Positions 27,832 through 39,774 of a DNA stretch of 64,000 nt are shown in pieces. The translations under genes were made by a program, and so were the position numbers. Source of the DNA: Bacillus spizizenii TU-B-10 (GTDB lineage: Bacteria > Bacillota > Bacilli > Bacillales > Bacillaceae); NCBI RefSeq assembly GCF_000227465.1, contig NC_016047.1:3638857-3702856 (forward strand). Direction: 5' to 3'. Position 1 is the stretch's first letter. Each line of letters begins with the position of its first letter. The notes under the pieces are model-generated. The model saw only the letters and a program-made list of their open reading frames with translations. It was not told the origin of the DNA and made no database searches.

Positions 27832-29073
27832 TTATTGCACCCGTATACTTCCCGCATATTTATCTTTCCAATATGTGCTCGTGTTCATATTGGTGATGGT
27901 CACACCGTTTGATAATGTGACATGAACAACTTGTCCATTTCCGATATAGATGGCCGGATTTAGGCTTGTTGATTGGAAGAACACAATGTCTCCCGGTTTC
28001 AGGTCCGCCTTCTCAATCTTAGTTCCGGCTTTGAACTGGCTTGTTGCATACCGAGGCAGGGAAATACCAGCTGCTTTCTGATATACATACTGGACAAATC
28101 CAGCTGTATCAAATCCTGTCTCTGGAGACACTCCGCCCTGTTTGTAAGGGACTTCTCCGATATAAAGTGTTGCCTCAGACACAATTGGATTTTCTTTCGG
28201 GATTGTCAGGTTGTCAAATCGGCGAATGCCTGTCATCTTCGATTTCCAGTAATCCTCTGACAAGTAGGAAATGGTTACTTTTTCTGACCGGCTTGCCTGA
28301 ATAAACCTTCCTCCGCCTGCATAAATCCCTGCATGTGAAATTCCCGATTTATACGTATTGCTGAAATAGACAACATCACCAGGCTTTATGTTCTGAGGCG
28401 CCACCTTCTCACCCACTGCCCACTGCTGTTCGGCTGATCGCGGCAGATAAATGCCGAGTGCCTGTTGAAACACGTATTGCACGAGCCCTGAGCAATCAAA
28501 TCCCTCTGACGGTGTGCTTCCGCCAAACACATATGGAATGCCGATATACTTTTCGGCCTCCTGAACGACAGGAACATCAGCGGTTGCCGGATCGACTGCG
28601 ATTCGTCTCGCCCCAATATAAGACCCGCTCCAATAGCTGCTTTTTGCGTAATTGGTAATGATAACCCCTTTTGATTGCGTACTGTGAATCATTTGGCCGT
28701 CTCCGATGTAAAGTGCGTCATGTGTCGGAGTTGTCCCGCTGCTTCCCTCTTTCTTGAAAAACAAAATATCGCCCGGCTTCAGGTCTTCGGGCTTTATGGC
28801 CGTTCCGACTTTATACTGGTCGTTCACAGATCTCGGCAGATGAATATCAGCCTTACTGAAAACATATTGAATCAATCCCGAAGGATCGAATCCCTCTTTC
28901 GGCGTTTCACCGCCGTATTTATACTGATACCCAAGCAGTTTTTTTGCTTCGCTGACGATCAATTCAGATGATGTATCAGCCTCCGCAATCTCCGCTTTTG
29001 TCATAATTGGAACCAAAAAACAAATGATAACCGCCACAAGCAAAAACTTCTTCCAGTTTGCCAGTGTCTTCAC
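27832..29073 (-). CDS. pgdS: Gamma-DL-glutamyl hydrolase PgdS (YwtD)
   Basis: Secreted endopeptidase that cuts poly-gamma-glutamate. 413 aa from a GTG at 29073, chosen because GAGGAGGAGATAATAAAA precedes it and a signal peptide follows directly (LANWKKFLLVAVIICFLVPIM). Three tandem NlpC/P60 domains are visible, each starting G.YQYKYGG / GIPYVFGG / GEVPYKQGG. Only the middle one has the catalytic cysteine (SEGFDCSGLVQYV); the first and third read FDPSG and FDTAG at that position and are presumably non-catalytic. Lies downstream of the pgs genes on the same strand but has its own sigma-D-like promoter and is separated from pgsE by a terminator. Confidence 0.95.
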   Translation of the reverse strand: MKTLANWKKFLLVAVIICFLVPIMTKAEIAEADTSSELIVSEAKKLLGYQYKYGGETPKEGFDPSGLIQYVFSKADIHLPRSVNDQYKVGTAIKPEDLKPGDILFFKKEGSSGTTPTHDALYIGDGQMIHSTQSKGVIITNYAKSSYWSGSYIGARRIAVDPATADVPVVQEAEKYIGIPYVFGGSTPSEGFDCSGLVQYVFQQALGIYLPRSAEQQWAVGEKVAPQNIKPGDVVYFSNTYKSGISHAGIYAGGGRFIQASRSEKVTISYLSEDYWKSKMTGIRRFDNLTIPKENPIVSEATLYIGEVPYKQGGVSPETGFDTAGFVQYVYQKAAGISLPRYATSQFKAGTKIEKADLKPGDIVFFQSTSLNPAIYIGNGQVVHVTLSNGVTITNMNTSTYWKDKYAGSIRVQ

Positions 29074-29105
29074 TTTTATTATCTCCTCCTCTATTTGCAG
29101 TTTTA

Positions 29106-29132
29106 ACATCGGTATTTTTTTGAATATGTTAA
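29106..29132 (-). promoter_or_regulatory. Sigma-D-like promoter of pgdS
   Basis: Minus strand TTAA (29132 to 29129), 15-nt spacer, ACCGATGT (29113 to 29106), compared with TAAA-N15-GCCGATAT. Six of eight -10 positions match. Confidence 0.6.
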
Positions 29133-29175
29133 GAGCCTTTTTGATATTTTTACAGAATGAATGTGCTGGGCAAAT

Positions 29176-29209
29176 AAAAAGAGAATGTCTCATCAGACAT
29201 TCTCTTTTT
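29176..29209 (-). terminator. Terminator after the pgs operon
   Basis: Perfect 15-bp stem AAAAAGAGAATGTCT / AGACATTCTCTTTTT with a 4-nt loop, immediately after pgsE. The symmetric A/T ends would work in either direction, but only the minus strand has an upstream gene here. Confidence 0.9.
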
Positions 29210-29212
29210 GAA

Positions 29213-29380
29213 TTATTTATTAGCGTTTGCCGGTTCTTCCTGCTGTTGGATTTTATGCATTTCCGTATCAATCTTCTGCTTTTCCTGATCTGTCAGCTGA
29301 TCATTGAATTTAAAAGCTGACATAAACATGAACACGATAGCTACGGCAACAAACGGCCAGATGGCTTTGACAAATTTCAT
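29213..29380 (-). CDS. pgsE: Poly-gamma-glutamate synthase small subunit PgsE (YwtC)
   Basis: 55-aa protein read from the ATG at 29380 (preceded by GGAGTGATAAAG): one hydrophobic membrane helix (IWPFVAVAIVFMFMSAF) followed by a charged cytoplasmic or surface tail (QEKQKIDTEMHKIQQQEE). It matches PgsE/YwtC in size, position and sequence as I recall it. In B. subtilis it aids poly-gamma-glutamate production under some conditions. Last gene of pgsBCAE, followed directly by a terminator. Confidence 0.9.
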   Translation of the reverse strand: MKFVKAIWPFVAVAIVFMFMSAFKFNDQLTDQEKQKIDTEMHKIQQQEEPANANK

Positions 29381-29394
29381 CTTTATCACTCCGA

Positions 29395-30537
29395 TTATTT
29401 AGATTTTAGTTTGTCGCTATGATCAACATCAAACGTCAGTTTTCCGTCTTCTACTTTCCATGCGAAATTAGAATCTTTCGTGAGTTCGCGAATAATCGTT
29501 TTTTGTTTAAGGCTTCCTTTTTTCACCGGTGCAGGCGTCGCTTCGTGGATGTCAATCGGCGTCACTTCAAAGCGGCCTATTCCGTTTTTCTTCAGGTGAT
29601 ACTGAACCAGTGCACTGTCTCTCGTTCTTGTCCAGCCTTGGTCAAAGACAAAGTTACCGAGGCTGTAGAAAATGACGGTTCCGTTATATACTTCAATCGG
29701 TTCTAAGACGTGCGGGTGATGGCCGACAATGATATCAGCACCAGCATCAGACATGGCTCTTGCAAGTTGACGCTGACGGTCGTTTGGATCATTGTCATAT
29801 TCTTGTCCCCAGTGTGACTGCACAACGACGATGTCCGCATGTTTTTTCGCCTCTGAAATCATAGGGATGAAGATTTCAGGATCTGCAGGCAGAACGCCCG
29901 GCGTATTCTTTTTAGCCGCGAAACCTTTTCCAGACACATCGGTAAAGCCGAGCGTCGCGATGGTTACCCCATTGACTTCCTGGTACGAAATATTCTTTTT
30001 CGCATCACTTAAGCTGTATCCTGCTCCAACGATATCAAGGTTTTGCTTCGCAAACTCTCCAAGAGTATCTTTCATGCCTTGAACGCCGTAATCCATTGCG
30101 TGGTTGTTTGCGCTGTTGAGAACCGTGAAGTTCATATCCTTCAAGACTTTCACTGATTCCTTATTCGTCTGCAGATGAATCTCTTTATCTGCTTGTTTAT
30201 AATTCTTTTGATAGGTTACCGGGTTTTCAAAGTTTCCGGCTACATAATCAGAGGCTTTAAAGATCGGTTCAACATACTGAAAAATACTGTCTGCCCCTTT
30301 TTGCTCCGTTACTTTTTCAACATAACGCCCCATCATAATATCTCCGACAAATGAGGCTGAGAGAACGTCGTCAGAATACGTTTTGACCTTCGGCGTTTCT
30401 GCTTTTCCCGCCCACATAAAAGCGAACATGAGGACAAAAACGATCGGAATGGCAATAAATACGTGCTTATTGGTTTTCTTTTTTTGCTGTTTTGTCAGCT
30501 TCAGCAGCTTTTCATGAAAGCTCAGTTCTTTTTTCAT
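29395..30537 (-). CDS. pgsA: Poly-gamma-glutamate synthesis/export protein PgsA (YwtB)
   Basis: 380-aa membrane-anchored CapA-family protein with a metallophosphoesterase-like fold, needed to make and release poly-gamma-glutamate. One N-terminal helix (VFIAIPIVFVLMFAFMWAG), then SFVGDIMMGRYVE, GNFENPVT, LNSANNHAMDYG, VVQSHWGQEYDN and DIIVGHHPHVLEPIEVYNGTVIFYSLGNFVFD. Start at ATG 30537 after AAGGTGTG; the four extra upstream codons are not needed. It partners the PgsB/PgsC complex. Confidence 0.94.
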   Translation of the reverse strand: MKKELSFHEKLLKLTKQQKKKTNKHVFIAIPIVFVLMFAFMWAGKAETPKVKTYSDDVLSASFVGDIMMGRYVEKVTEQKGADSIFQYVEPIFKASDYVAGNFENPVTYQKNYKQADKEIHLQTNKESVKVLKDMNFTVLNSANNHAMDYGVQGMKDTLGEFAKQNLDIVGAGYSLSDAKKNISYQEVNGVTIATLGFTDVSGKGFAAKKNTPGVLPADPEIFIPMISEAKKHADIVVVQSHWGQEYDNDPNDRQRQLARAMSDAGADIIVGHHPHVLEPIEVYNGTVIFYSLGNFVFDQGWTRTRDSALVQYHLKKNGIGRFEVTPIDIHEATPAPVKKGSLKQKTIIRELTKDSNFAWKVEDGKLTFDVDHSDKLKSK

Positions 30538-30555
30538 CGTTTGACACACCTTACA

Positions 30556-31005
30556 TTAAATTAAGTAGTAAACAAACATGATAGCAAAGGTCGCTCCGCT
30601 CAATAACAGCGTGCTTCCGAACGTAATGGTTAAACCTTGTTTCTGAATGGTATTGGCAATTAAACCTGGCACGATGATGCCGATTCCTCGAAATTCTGCG
30701 ATTTCAAATGGTACAATCGGGTATAGAAAATCAAACGCGATTTTCAGGACGATCCCTGTTATCAGCATGGCAGCAAATTTTCTACGTCCGTACAAAATCA
30801 TAAATTTGGATAAACCATATTTCACAATGACATAAGTGAGCAAGCTCACTAGCAAAACGAGTAAAATAAAGACCGGCTGATTAAACACAAGTCCTAAATA
30901 TCCCGGTACAACCAGTCCTGCCGGCACGATCCCTGTTTTTTCTGCAAAAATCAAACTAAGTAGTACACCTAAAATGAGTGCGATGTATAAATCTGATCCG
31001 AACAT
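30556..31005 (-). CDS. pgsC: Poly-gamma-glutamate synthase membrane subunit PgsC (YwtA)
   Basis: 149-aa polytopic membrane protein of the CapC/PgsC family, with four to five hydrophobic segments and conserved VPAGLVVPGYLGLVFNQPVF and EFRGIGIIVPGLIANTIQKQG. It forms the membrane part of the poly-gamma-glutamate synthetase with PgsB. It lies between pgsB (14 nt upstream) and pgsA (18 nt downstream). Confidence 0.95.
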   Translation of the reverse strand: MFGSDLYIALILGVLLSLIFAEKTGIVPAGLVVPGYLGLVFNQPVFILLVLLVSLLTYVIVKYGLSKFMILYGRRKFAAMLITGIVLKIAFDFLYPIVPFEIAEFRGIGIIVPGLIANTIQKQGLTITFGSTLLLSGATFAIMFVYYLI

Positions 31006-31019
31006 GTCTGCATTTCCTC

Positions 31020-32201
31020 CTAGCTTACGAGCTGCTTAACCTTGTATTCGTGGATTTTTTCAATTAAAGGCTCTGCGGCACCATGAATATTGCCGACGCC
31101 ATATATGACACGGTTGTGCATTCTTTTCTTTAACAATTCCATAATTTCTTCTGTTGACTTGTACTCTAGATCATGCAGTTTGTCTGCAGGAATTTTGCCT
31201 TCTTCATAGGCTTTTACGATCGGTTCTGTTGTTTCACCGATTAAGATCAGTTCACTTGCTTCAATATAAGGCAATACGTCATTTGCGAATTGCTGTGTCC
31301 GATCCACACGGTCTGCGCGGCAGTTCATGATGATGATTGGATCATCGGTCGGGTAACCGATTTCTTTTACACGTTTCCATATATTCAAAGTAGAAGAAGC
31401 GTCGTTTGCGGCAAACCCATTAACAAAGTGCCCAGGCTCGCTCGGACTGATCAGCGGAAGAATCCTCATTGCTCCCGGATCTGGCGGCGCATTCAGCATT
31501 CCTTTAAACGCTGTTTCTTCGTCAATGCCAAGTGCTTGAGCCACACCCAGTGCGAGAGAAGCGTTATCAGGAAATACCATGTATTCAAATTTACGCAAAT
31601 ATTCATCTGTAATTTTTGAGTTATCAGCAATGATGACTTTTGTGTTTCGTTCTTTTGCTTTTTGTTTAAAGAACTCGGTATATTCACTATCTGTAATGAC
31701 AAGATGGCCATTATAAGGAATAGTAGCGGTAAACGCTTCTGCAATTTCATCAAGCGTCGGCCCCATGACATCCATATGGTCTTCTAAAACGTTAACAATA
31801 ACACCGATATTGGCTTGCAGAAGTTCTTCCTGAAAGATGATTTGATAATCCGGATTAACAGCCATGCATTCACTGACGATAGCGTTAGCTCCTCTTTCTA
31901 CTGTTTCTTTCATCACTTCTTTTTGCTCTCCGATATTCGGCCCTTGAGGTTTCCGTTTAATCGGCTTTTCCTCCGGTGTGTCCCAGTAGATCATTCTTGC
32001 ATCTGTCCCTGTTGTTTTTCCAACAGTTTTGTAACCGGCTTCTATTAATATTCCGGTTGTCAGCCTTGTCACAGTCGATTTTCCTCGGATGCCGTTAATA
32101 TTCACTCGCACAGGGAGGGCATCAATGTTTTTCTGATGTCGTCGTTTTTCTAATATTCCGATGACCAGTATGACAGCACAGGCTATAATGAGTAACCACA
32201 T
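31020..32201 (-). CDS. pgsB: Poly-gamma-glutamate synthase catalytic subunit PgsB (YwsC)
   Basis: ATP-dependent amide ligase (Mur ligase-like) that polymerises glutamate through its gamma-carboxyl. 393 aa with an N-terminal membrane helix (MWLLIIACAVILVIGIL). The ATP loop is NINGIRGKSTVTRL; other conserved pieces are EDHMDVMGPTLDEI and FAANDASSTLNIW, with NCRADR near the C-terminal domain. ATG at 32201, preceded by AAGGAGATG; the 13 upstream in-frame codons contain that site. First gene of pgsBCAE. In strain 168 expression depends on DegU-P and SwrA. Confidence 0.96.
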   Translation of the reverse strand: MWLLIIACAVILVIGILEKRRHQKNIDALPVRVNINGIRGKSTVTRLTTGILIEAGYKTVGKTTGTDARMIYWDTPEEKPIKRKPQGPNIGEQKEVMKETVERGANAIVSECMAVNPDYQIIFQEELLQANIGVIVNVLEDHMDVMGPTLDEIAEAFTATIPYNGHLVITDSEYTEFFKQKAKERNTKVIIADNSKITDEYLRKFEYMVFPDNASLALGVAQALGIDEETAFKGMLNAPPDPGAMRILPLISPSEPGHFVNGFAANDASSTLNIWKRVKEIGYPTDDPIIIMNCRADRVDRTQQFANDVLPYIEASELILIGETTEPIVKAYEEGKIPADKLHDLEYKSTEEIMELLKKRMHNRVIYGVGNIHGAAEPLIEKIHEYKVKQLVS

Positions 32202-32245
32202 TGCTTTTCGACATCTCCTTCTATATTGTTGTAAATTCATTCATC

Positions 32246-32273
32246 AGTATATAGAATCACTATGAATTCTCAA
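32246..32273 (-). promoter_or_regulatory. Probable sigma-A promoter of pgsBCAE
   Basis: Minus strand -35 TTGAGA (32273 to 32268), 16-nt spacer, -10 TATACT (32251 to 32246); leader of about 40 nt to pgsB. Confidence 0.6.
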
Positions 32274-34842
<2,569 letters not shown>

Positions 34843-34846
<4 letters not shown>

Positions 34847-35238
34847 AAAAACACGGTATACTGAACAGCCATCTTGCCAAGCTTTTAGCCGACCTTGGCC
34901 ACACTGATAAAATTGTCATCGCAGATGCAGGGCTGCCGGTTCCAGACGGCGTTTTGAAAATTGATCTTTCACTGAAGCCGGGTCTTCCGGCTTTCCAAGA
35001 TACAGCGGCAGTGGTCGCGGACGAGATGGTCGTCGAAAAAGTCATTGCTGCAGCTGAAATAAAAGTATCTAATCAAGAGAATGCGAGATTTCTAGAGAAC
35101 CTTTTTTCTGAACAGGAGATAGAATACCTTTCTCACGAGGAGTTTAAGCTGCTGACAAAAGAAGCAAAAGCCATTATAAGAACAGGTGAATTCACACCGT
35201 ATGCCAACTGCATCCTGCAGGCGGGTGTGCTTTTCTAG
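34843..35238 (+). CDS. rbsD: D-ribose pyranase RbsD
   Basis: Interconverts beta-pyranose and furanose forms of ribose so that the kinase can use it. 131 aa, full length. Family motifs: [30 protein letters not shown], with the catalytic His, and the C-terminal [19 protein letters not shown]. Overlaps rbsK by 4 nt (ATGA). Confidence 0.96.
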
Positions 35239-35253
35239 AAAGGAGGATGGGAC

Positions 35254-36735
35254 ATGCAGATTGACATGAAAGACATTCATAAAGCATTCGGAAAAAACCA
35301 AGTGCTGTCAGGCGTTTCCTTTCAGCTCATGCCTGGCGAGGTTCACGCATTAATGGGAGAAAACGGCGCCGGCAAGTCCACGCTTATGAACATCCTGACA
35401 GGCCTGCATAAATCGGATAAAGGGCAAATCCGCATAAACGGAAACGAAACGTACTTTTCCAATCCGAAAGAAGCAGAACAGCATGGAATAGCCTTTATCC
35501 ATCAGGAATTGAATATCTGGCCGGAAATGACCGTTCTTGAGAATCTATTTATCGGGAAAGAGATATCCTCCAAGCTGGGCGTTTTACAAACAAGAAAAAT
35601 GAAAGCGCTAGCAAAAGAGCAATTTAACAAACTGTCTGTCTCTCTTTCTCTTGAGCAAGAAGCCGGCGAGTGTTCCGTCGGGCAGCAGCAAATGATTGAA
35701 ATTGCAAAAGCGCTCATGACAAATGCTGAGGTGATCATTATGGATGAGCCTACCGCTGCTTTGACGGAACGGGAAATCAGCAAGCTCTTTGAGGTCATTA
35801 CAGCGTTAAAAAAGAACGGCGTATCCGTTGTATACATTTCTCATCGCATGGAAGAAATCTTTGCGATTTGCGACAGAATCACCATCATGCGTGACGGAAA
35901 AACGGTAGATACAACAAACATCTCAGAAACCAATTTTGATGAAGTTGTCAAAAAAATGGTCGGACGCGAGCTGACTGAACGATATCCGAAACGCACTCCT
36001 TCTCTCGGCGACAAAATATTCGAGGTGAAAAACGCCTCCGTCAAAGGACGTTTTGAAGATGTCAGCTTTTCCATTCGTTCCGGTGAAATCGTCGGTGTCT
36101 CCGGATTGATGGGAGCCGGCCGGACAGAAATCATGAGAGCGCTGTTCGGCGTTGACAGGCTGGACTCGGGTGAGATATGGATCGCTGGAAAAAAGACAGC
36201 CATTAAGAACCCGCAGGATGCGGTGAAAAAAGGGCTCGGCTTTATTACAGAGAACCGCAAAGATGAAGGGCTGCTGCTCGACACCTCGATTCGCGAGAAT
36301 ATTGCGCTGCCCAATCTGTCCAGTTTTTCTCCAAAGGGCCTCATTGATCACAAGCGGGAAGCTGAATTTGTCGATCTTTTAATTAAACGCCTGACCATCA
36401 AAACGGCATCGCCGGAAACGCACGCACGCCATTTATCAGGAGGCAACCAGCAAAAAGTGGTAATTGCCAAGTGGATCGGAATCGGACCAAAAGTGCTTAT
36501 CTTGGATGAGCCAACCAGAGGTGTGGATGTTGGCGCGAAACGGGAGATTTATTCGCTGATGAATGAGCTGACTGAGCGTGGTGTCGCCATCATTATGGTG
36601 TCATCAGAGCTTCCGGAAATTCTCGGGATGAGCGATCGCATTATCGTTGTCCATGAAGGCAGAATCAGCGGAGAAATCGATGCGCAGGAAGCAACTCAAG
36701 AACGAATTATGACACTTGCCACAGGAGGGCGGTAA
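35254..36735 (+). CDS. rbsA: Ribose ABC transporter ATPase RbsA
   Basis: 493-aa duplicated ATPase of the CUT2 sugar importer family. First cassette: [41 protein letters not shown]. Second: [14 protein letters not shown] (degenerate Walker A), [45 protein letters not shown] precedes the ATG. It powers ribose uptake with RbsC and RbsB. Confidence 0.96.
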   Translation: MQIDMKDIHKAFGKNQVLSGVSFQLMPGEVHALMGENGAGKSTLMNILTGLHKSDKGQIRINGNETYFSNPKEAEQHGIAFIHQELNIWPEMTVLENLFIGKEISSKLGVLQTRKMKALAKEQFNKLSVSLSLEQEAGECSVGQQQMIEIAKALMTNAEVIIMDEPTAALTEREISKLFEVITALKKNGVSVVYISHRMEEIFAICDRITIMRDGKTVDTTNISETNFDEVVKKMVGRELTERYPKRTPSLGDKIFEVKNASVKGRFEDVSFSIRSGEIVGVSGLMGAGRTEIMRALFGVDRLDSGEIWIAGKKTAIKNPQDAVKKGLGFITENRKDEGLLLDTSIRENIALPNLSSFSPKGLIDHKREAEFVDLLIKRLTIKTASPETHARHLSGGNQQKVVIAKWIGIGPKVLILDEPTRGVDVGAKREIYSLMNELTERGVAIIMVSSELPEILGMSDRIIVVHEGRISGEIDAQEATQERIMTLATGGR

Positions 36736-36736
36736 T

Positions 36737-37705
36737 ATGAAAACGGAACAACTGCAAACAGAACAAAAACGGATTCACTTCGACGGAGTCATGCAAAAAC
36801 TCGGCCCGTTTCTCGGTTTATTTATTCTCGTTATCATTGTATCTATTTTAAATCCCAGCTTTCTTGAACCGCTGAATATTTTAAACCTGCTTCGTCAGGT
36901 AGCCATTAACGGATTAATCGCGTTCGGCATGACCTTTGTGATTTTAACAGGCGGCATTGATCTTTCTGTCGGCGCTATTCTTGCTCTGTCCAGCGCTTTA
37001 GTTGCGGGGATGATTGTATCTGGTGTCGATCCGGTTCTCGCGATCATCCTCGGCTGTATCATTGGTGCCGTACTCGGGATGATCAACGGACTATTGATCA
37101 CAAAAGGAAAAATGGCGCCCTTTATCGCTACGCTTGCGACCATGACTGTATTTCGCGGACTGACGCTTGTGTATACAGACGGAAATCCGATTACCGGACT
37201 TGGCACAAACTACGCTTTTCAGCTGTTCGGACGCGGTTACTTTTTAGGCATTCCTGTACCGGCGATTACGATGGTTCTTGCCTTTGTCATCCTTTGGGTG
37301 CTTCTTCATAAAACACCGTTCGGCCGCCGAACGTACGCAATCGGAGGCAATGAAAAAGCCGCGCTCATTTCAGGCATTAAAGTGACGCGCGTAAAAGTGA
37401 TGATCTATTCTTTAGCCGGGCTTTTATCCGCTCTCGCCGGCGCGATATTGACTTCCCGCCTGCATTCAGCCCAGCCGACTGCCGGGGAATCGTACGAACT
37501 GGATGCTATCGCGGCGGTCGTCTTAGGCGGAACAAGTCTTTCCGGCGGCCGCGGTCGCATTATCGGTACGTTAATCGGGGTGCTGATCATCGGCACACTT
37601 AATAACGGGCTCAACCTGCTTGGCGTCTCATCGTTTTATCAGCTGGTTGTCAAAGGGATTGTCATCTTAATTGCGGTATTATTAGACCGCAAGAAGTCAG
37701 CATAG
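36737..37705 (+). CDS. rbsC: Ribose ABC transporter permease RbsC
   Basis: 322-aa membrane subunit with eight to ten hydrophobic segments. CUT2 permease motifs: AFGMTFVILTGGIDLSVGAILALSSA, GLLITKGKMAPFIATLATMTVFRG, and GESYELDAIAAVVLGGTSLSGGRG near the C-terminus. ATG at 36737 (GGAGGGCGG upstream), 1 nt after the rbsA stop; a longer in-frame start within rbsA is unlikely. Confidence 0.95.
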   Translation: MKTEQLQTEQKRIHFDGVMQKLGPFLGLFILVIIVSILNPSFLEPLNILNLLRQVAINGLIAFGMTFVILTGGIDLSVGAILALSSALVAGMIVSGVDPVLAIILGCIIGAVLGMINGLLITKGKMAPFIATLATMTVFRGLTLVYTDGNPITGLGTNYAFQLFGRGYFLGIPVPAITMVLAFVILWVLLHKTPFGRRTYAIGGNEKAALISGIKVTRVKVMIYSLAGLLSALAGAILTSRLHSAQPTAGESYELDAIAAVVLGGTSLSGGRGRIIGTLIGVLIIGTLNNGLNLLGVSSFYQLVVKGIVILIAVLLDRKKSA

Positions 37706-37718
37706 GAGGGTTTTTTAC

Positions 37719-38636
37719 ATGAAAAAGGCTGTATCCGTCATTTTAACGTTATCATTGTTTTTATTAACTGCCTGTTCGCTTGAGCCCCCCCAATGGGCAA
37801 AGCCGACAAATTCGGGTAACAAAAAGGAATTCACCATCGGCTTGTCCGTCTCAACGCTTAATAATCCCTTTTTTGTCTCATTAAAAAAGGGCATCGAAAA
37901 AGAAGCTAAAAAACGGGGAATGAAAGTCATCATTGTCGATGCACAAAATGATTCATCGAAACAGACGAGTGATGTGGAAGACTTAATTCAGCAAGGTGTC
38001 GATGCATTGTTAATCAACCCGACTGATTCTTCGGCGATCTCAACGGCAGTAGAATCTGCAAACACAGTCGGTGTGCCCGTCGTAACAATCGATCGTTCCG
38101 CCGAACAAGGAAAAGTTGAAACCCTCGTTGCTTCCGATAATGTAAAAGGCGGCGAAATGGCCGCAGAATTCATTGCTGACAAACTTGGAAAAGGAGCGAA
38201 GGTGGCAGAGCTCGAAGGCGTGCCCGGCGCATCTGCCACACGAGAACGCGGCTCAGGATTTCATAACATCGCAGATCAAGAGCTCGAAGTTGTCACAAAG
38301 CAATCAGCCGACTTTGACCGCACCAAAGGCCTGACTGTCATGGAAAACCTGCTGCAGGGACACCCGGATATCCAAGCTGTTTTTGCTCACAATGATGAAA
38401 TGGCGCTCGGTGCTCTTGAGGCAATTAACAGCTCGGGAAAAGATATTTTAGTGATCGGTTTTGACGGCAATAAAGATGCGCTCGCTTCCATTAAAGACGG
38501 AAAGCTCTCAGCCACCGTCGCTCAGCAGCCTGAATTGATCGGTAAACTGGCTACAGAAGCAGCAGACGATATTCTGCACGGAAAAAAAGTGAAAAAAACA
38601 ATATCTGCGCCTCTCAAACTAGAAACAAAAAAATAA
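37719..38636 (+). CDS. rbsB: Ribose-binding lipoprotein RbsB
   Basis: Extracellular ribose-binding protein tethered by a lipid. 305 aa: signal and lipobox MKKAVSVILTLSLFLLTACS with the modified Cys at residue 19. Periplasmic-binding fold with FTIGLSVSTLNNPFFVSLKKG, DALLINPTDSSAIS, TIDRSAEQGKVETLVASDN and AVFAHNDEMALGALEAI. Last gene of rbsRKDACB, followed by a strong terminator. Confidence 0.96.
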   Translation: MKKAVSVILTLSLFLLTACSLEPPQWAKPTNSGNKKEFTIGLSVSTLNNPFFVSLKKGIEKEAKKRGMKVIIVDAQNDSSKQTSDVEDLIQQGVDALLINPTDSSAISTAVESANTVGVPVVTIDRSAEQGKVETLVASDNVKGGEMAAEFIADKLGKGAKVAELEGVPGASATRERGSGFHNIADQELEVVTKQSADFDRTKGLTVMENLLQGHPDIQAVFAHNDEMALGALEAINSSGKDILVIGFDGNKDALASIKDGKLSATVAQQPELIGKLATEAADDILHGKKVKKTISAPLKLETKK

Positions 38637-38643
38637 TTGCCAC

Positions 38644-38670
38644 GGATCAGATTTTTATCTGATCCTTTTT
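38644..38670 (+). terminator. Terminator of the rbs operon
   Basis: Stem GGATCAGAT / ATCTGATCC with a TTTT loop and a T run. Confidence 0.92.
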
Positions 38671-38745
38671 AATGTTTAGGAATCTGTGAAAACGTGAATA
38701 GGGATATAGAGTGAATTATTTCTCTTACGTGAGGAGAGGAACGAA

Positions 38746-39282
38746 ATGAACAAAACAACAAAAATACTATCAACTTTAGCACTTGCAGCTGGGATGACTG
38801 CGGCTTCTGCAGGGGGCGCAAGTACGATCCATGCACAACAGCCAGAAACAACGGTAAGCATTGATGATTTATACAGTTATCCGATTGATTCTTATTTGGT
38901 GTCAGCAGAGGCGCTAAATGTCAGAACGAAGGCTTCCGCATCAAGTCAGAAAGCCGATACCCTGTACTTGGGCGACAGCTTAAAACTGATTTCCTTCTCA
39001 AACGCTGACTGGGCAAAGGTTCATTATAAAAACGGCAAAACAGGCTTTGTCTCCACTCATTACATTGTAAAAGCAGCTACAACAGTAAAAACCAAAACAA
39101 AAACGAAAGTATATACATCCGCTGAAGGAAAAAGCATCAAGACTCTGCCAGCAGACACAAGCGTTTCTTTTTTAGGCTGGAGTAAAACGAAAAAAGGCAG
39201 TTTTGATTTTGATTGGGTATTCGTTGATTACGGCGGTGCGACAGGCTATATGAAAACAAAGGACTTACACCTGACAAAATAA
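38746..39282 (+). CDS. ywsB: Secreted SH3-domain protein YwsB
   Basis: 178-aa exported protein: a signal peptide (STLALAAGMTAASAGGASTIHA) and two bacterial SH3 (SH3b) repeats, the first with SAEALNVRTKASASSQKADTL and the second with TKVYTSAEGKSIKTLPADTSV ending in DWVFVDYGGATGYM. SH3b domains usually bind cell wall. I recall it as a general-stress protein in B. subtilis. A GTTTAG-type sigma-B-like element may lie 50-70 nt upstream, but the match is weak. AGGAGAGG precedes the start. Confidence 0.88.
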   Translation: MNKTTKILSTLALAAGMTAASAGGASTIHAQQPETTVSIDDLYSYPIDSYLVSAEALNVRTKASASSQKADTLYLGDSLKLISFSNADWAKVHYKNGKTGFVSTHYIVKAATTVKTKTKTKVYTSAEGKSIKTLPADTSVSFLGWSKTKKGSFDFDWVFVDYGGATGYMKTKDLHLTK

Positions 39283-39285
39283 CTG

Positions 39286-39318
39286 AGAGGGATTCCGTAT
39301 TTATGCGGAATCTCTTTT
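39286..39318 (+). terminator. Terminator of ywsB
   Basis: Stem AGAGGGATTCCG / CGGAATCTCT (two-base bulge) followed by TTTTATT. Confidence 0.7.
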
Positions 39319-39437
39319 ATTATGAATTGATTTGTCATATTCTCTAGATATTTCTCAGGAAATATTGTCGTATGCTGTGTCGAAACCTTACATGATCATC
39401 GACATTTTTGTTCACGCTAAAAAGTGGAGGTGTAAAT

Positions 39438-39734
39438 ATGGATCAATTTGAAGCAGCATATGAATCGTATAAAGCCCGGCAAACAACTGCCGATCAGGAA
39501 AATGTTCCATCTGGAAAAGAAGAAATTATTGCGGTCAGAAGAAATGAGGAAGACAATATTATCGCAGTAAAAACGAACACAGGAAGAGAGCTCGACTATC
39601 CCACTGCGCTGTCAGATGCAAAAGCGGGAAAACTCGCTCATGTTGATGTCTTCCATAAATACGGGCGTGACATTTTGCGAAGTGAACCGGACGGCTTAAA
39701 GGAAAATAACCTGTCTGAGCTTCCGGACTTTTAA
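39438..39734 (+). CDS. ywsA: Hypothetical protein YwsA
   Basis: 98-aa soluble protein that matches YwsA by position and size. Start ATG at 39438 with GGAGGTG at good spacing. It is acidic and has one recognisable pattern, EIIAVRRNEEDNIIAVKTNTGRELDYPTALSDAKAGKLAHVDVFHKYGRDILRS, which is the DUF3892 signature (a small beta-rich domain of unknown role). Monocistronic. Confidence 0.85.
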   Translation: MDQFEAAYESYKARQTTADQENVPSGKEEIIAVRRNEEDNIIAVKTNTGRELDYPTALSDAKAGKLAHVDVFHKYGRDILRSEPDGLKENNLSELPDF

Positions 39735-39740
39735 TCATAA

Positions 39741-39772
39741 AAAAGCCCTGCCGCATGCCGGACAGGGCTTTC
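39741..39772. terminator. Bidirectional terminator between ywsA and ywrO
   Basis: Stem AAAAGCCCTG / CAGGGCTTTC with an internal CCG/CCG loop; T-rich on the plus strand, A-run supports the other direction. Confidence 0.85.
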
Positions 39773-39774
39773 TT

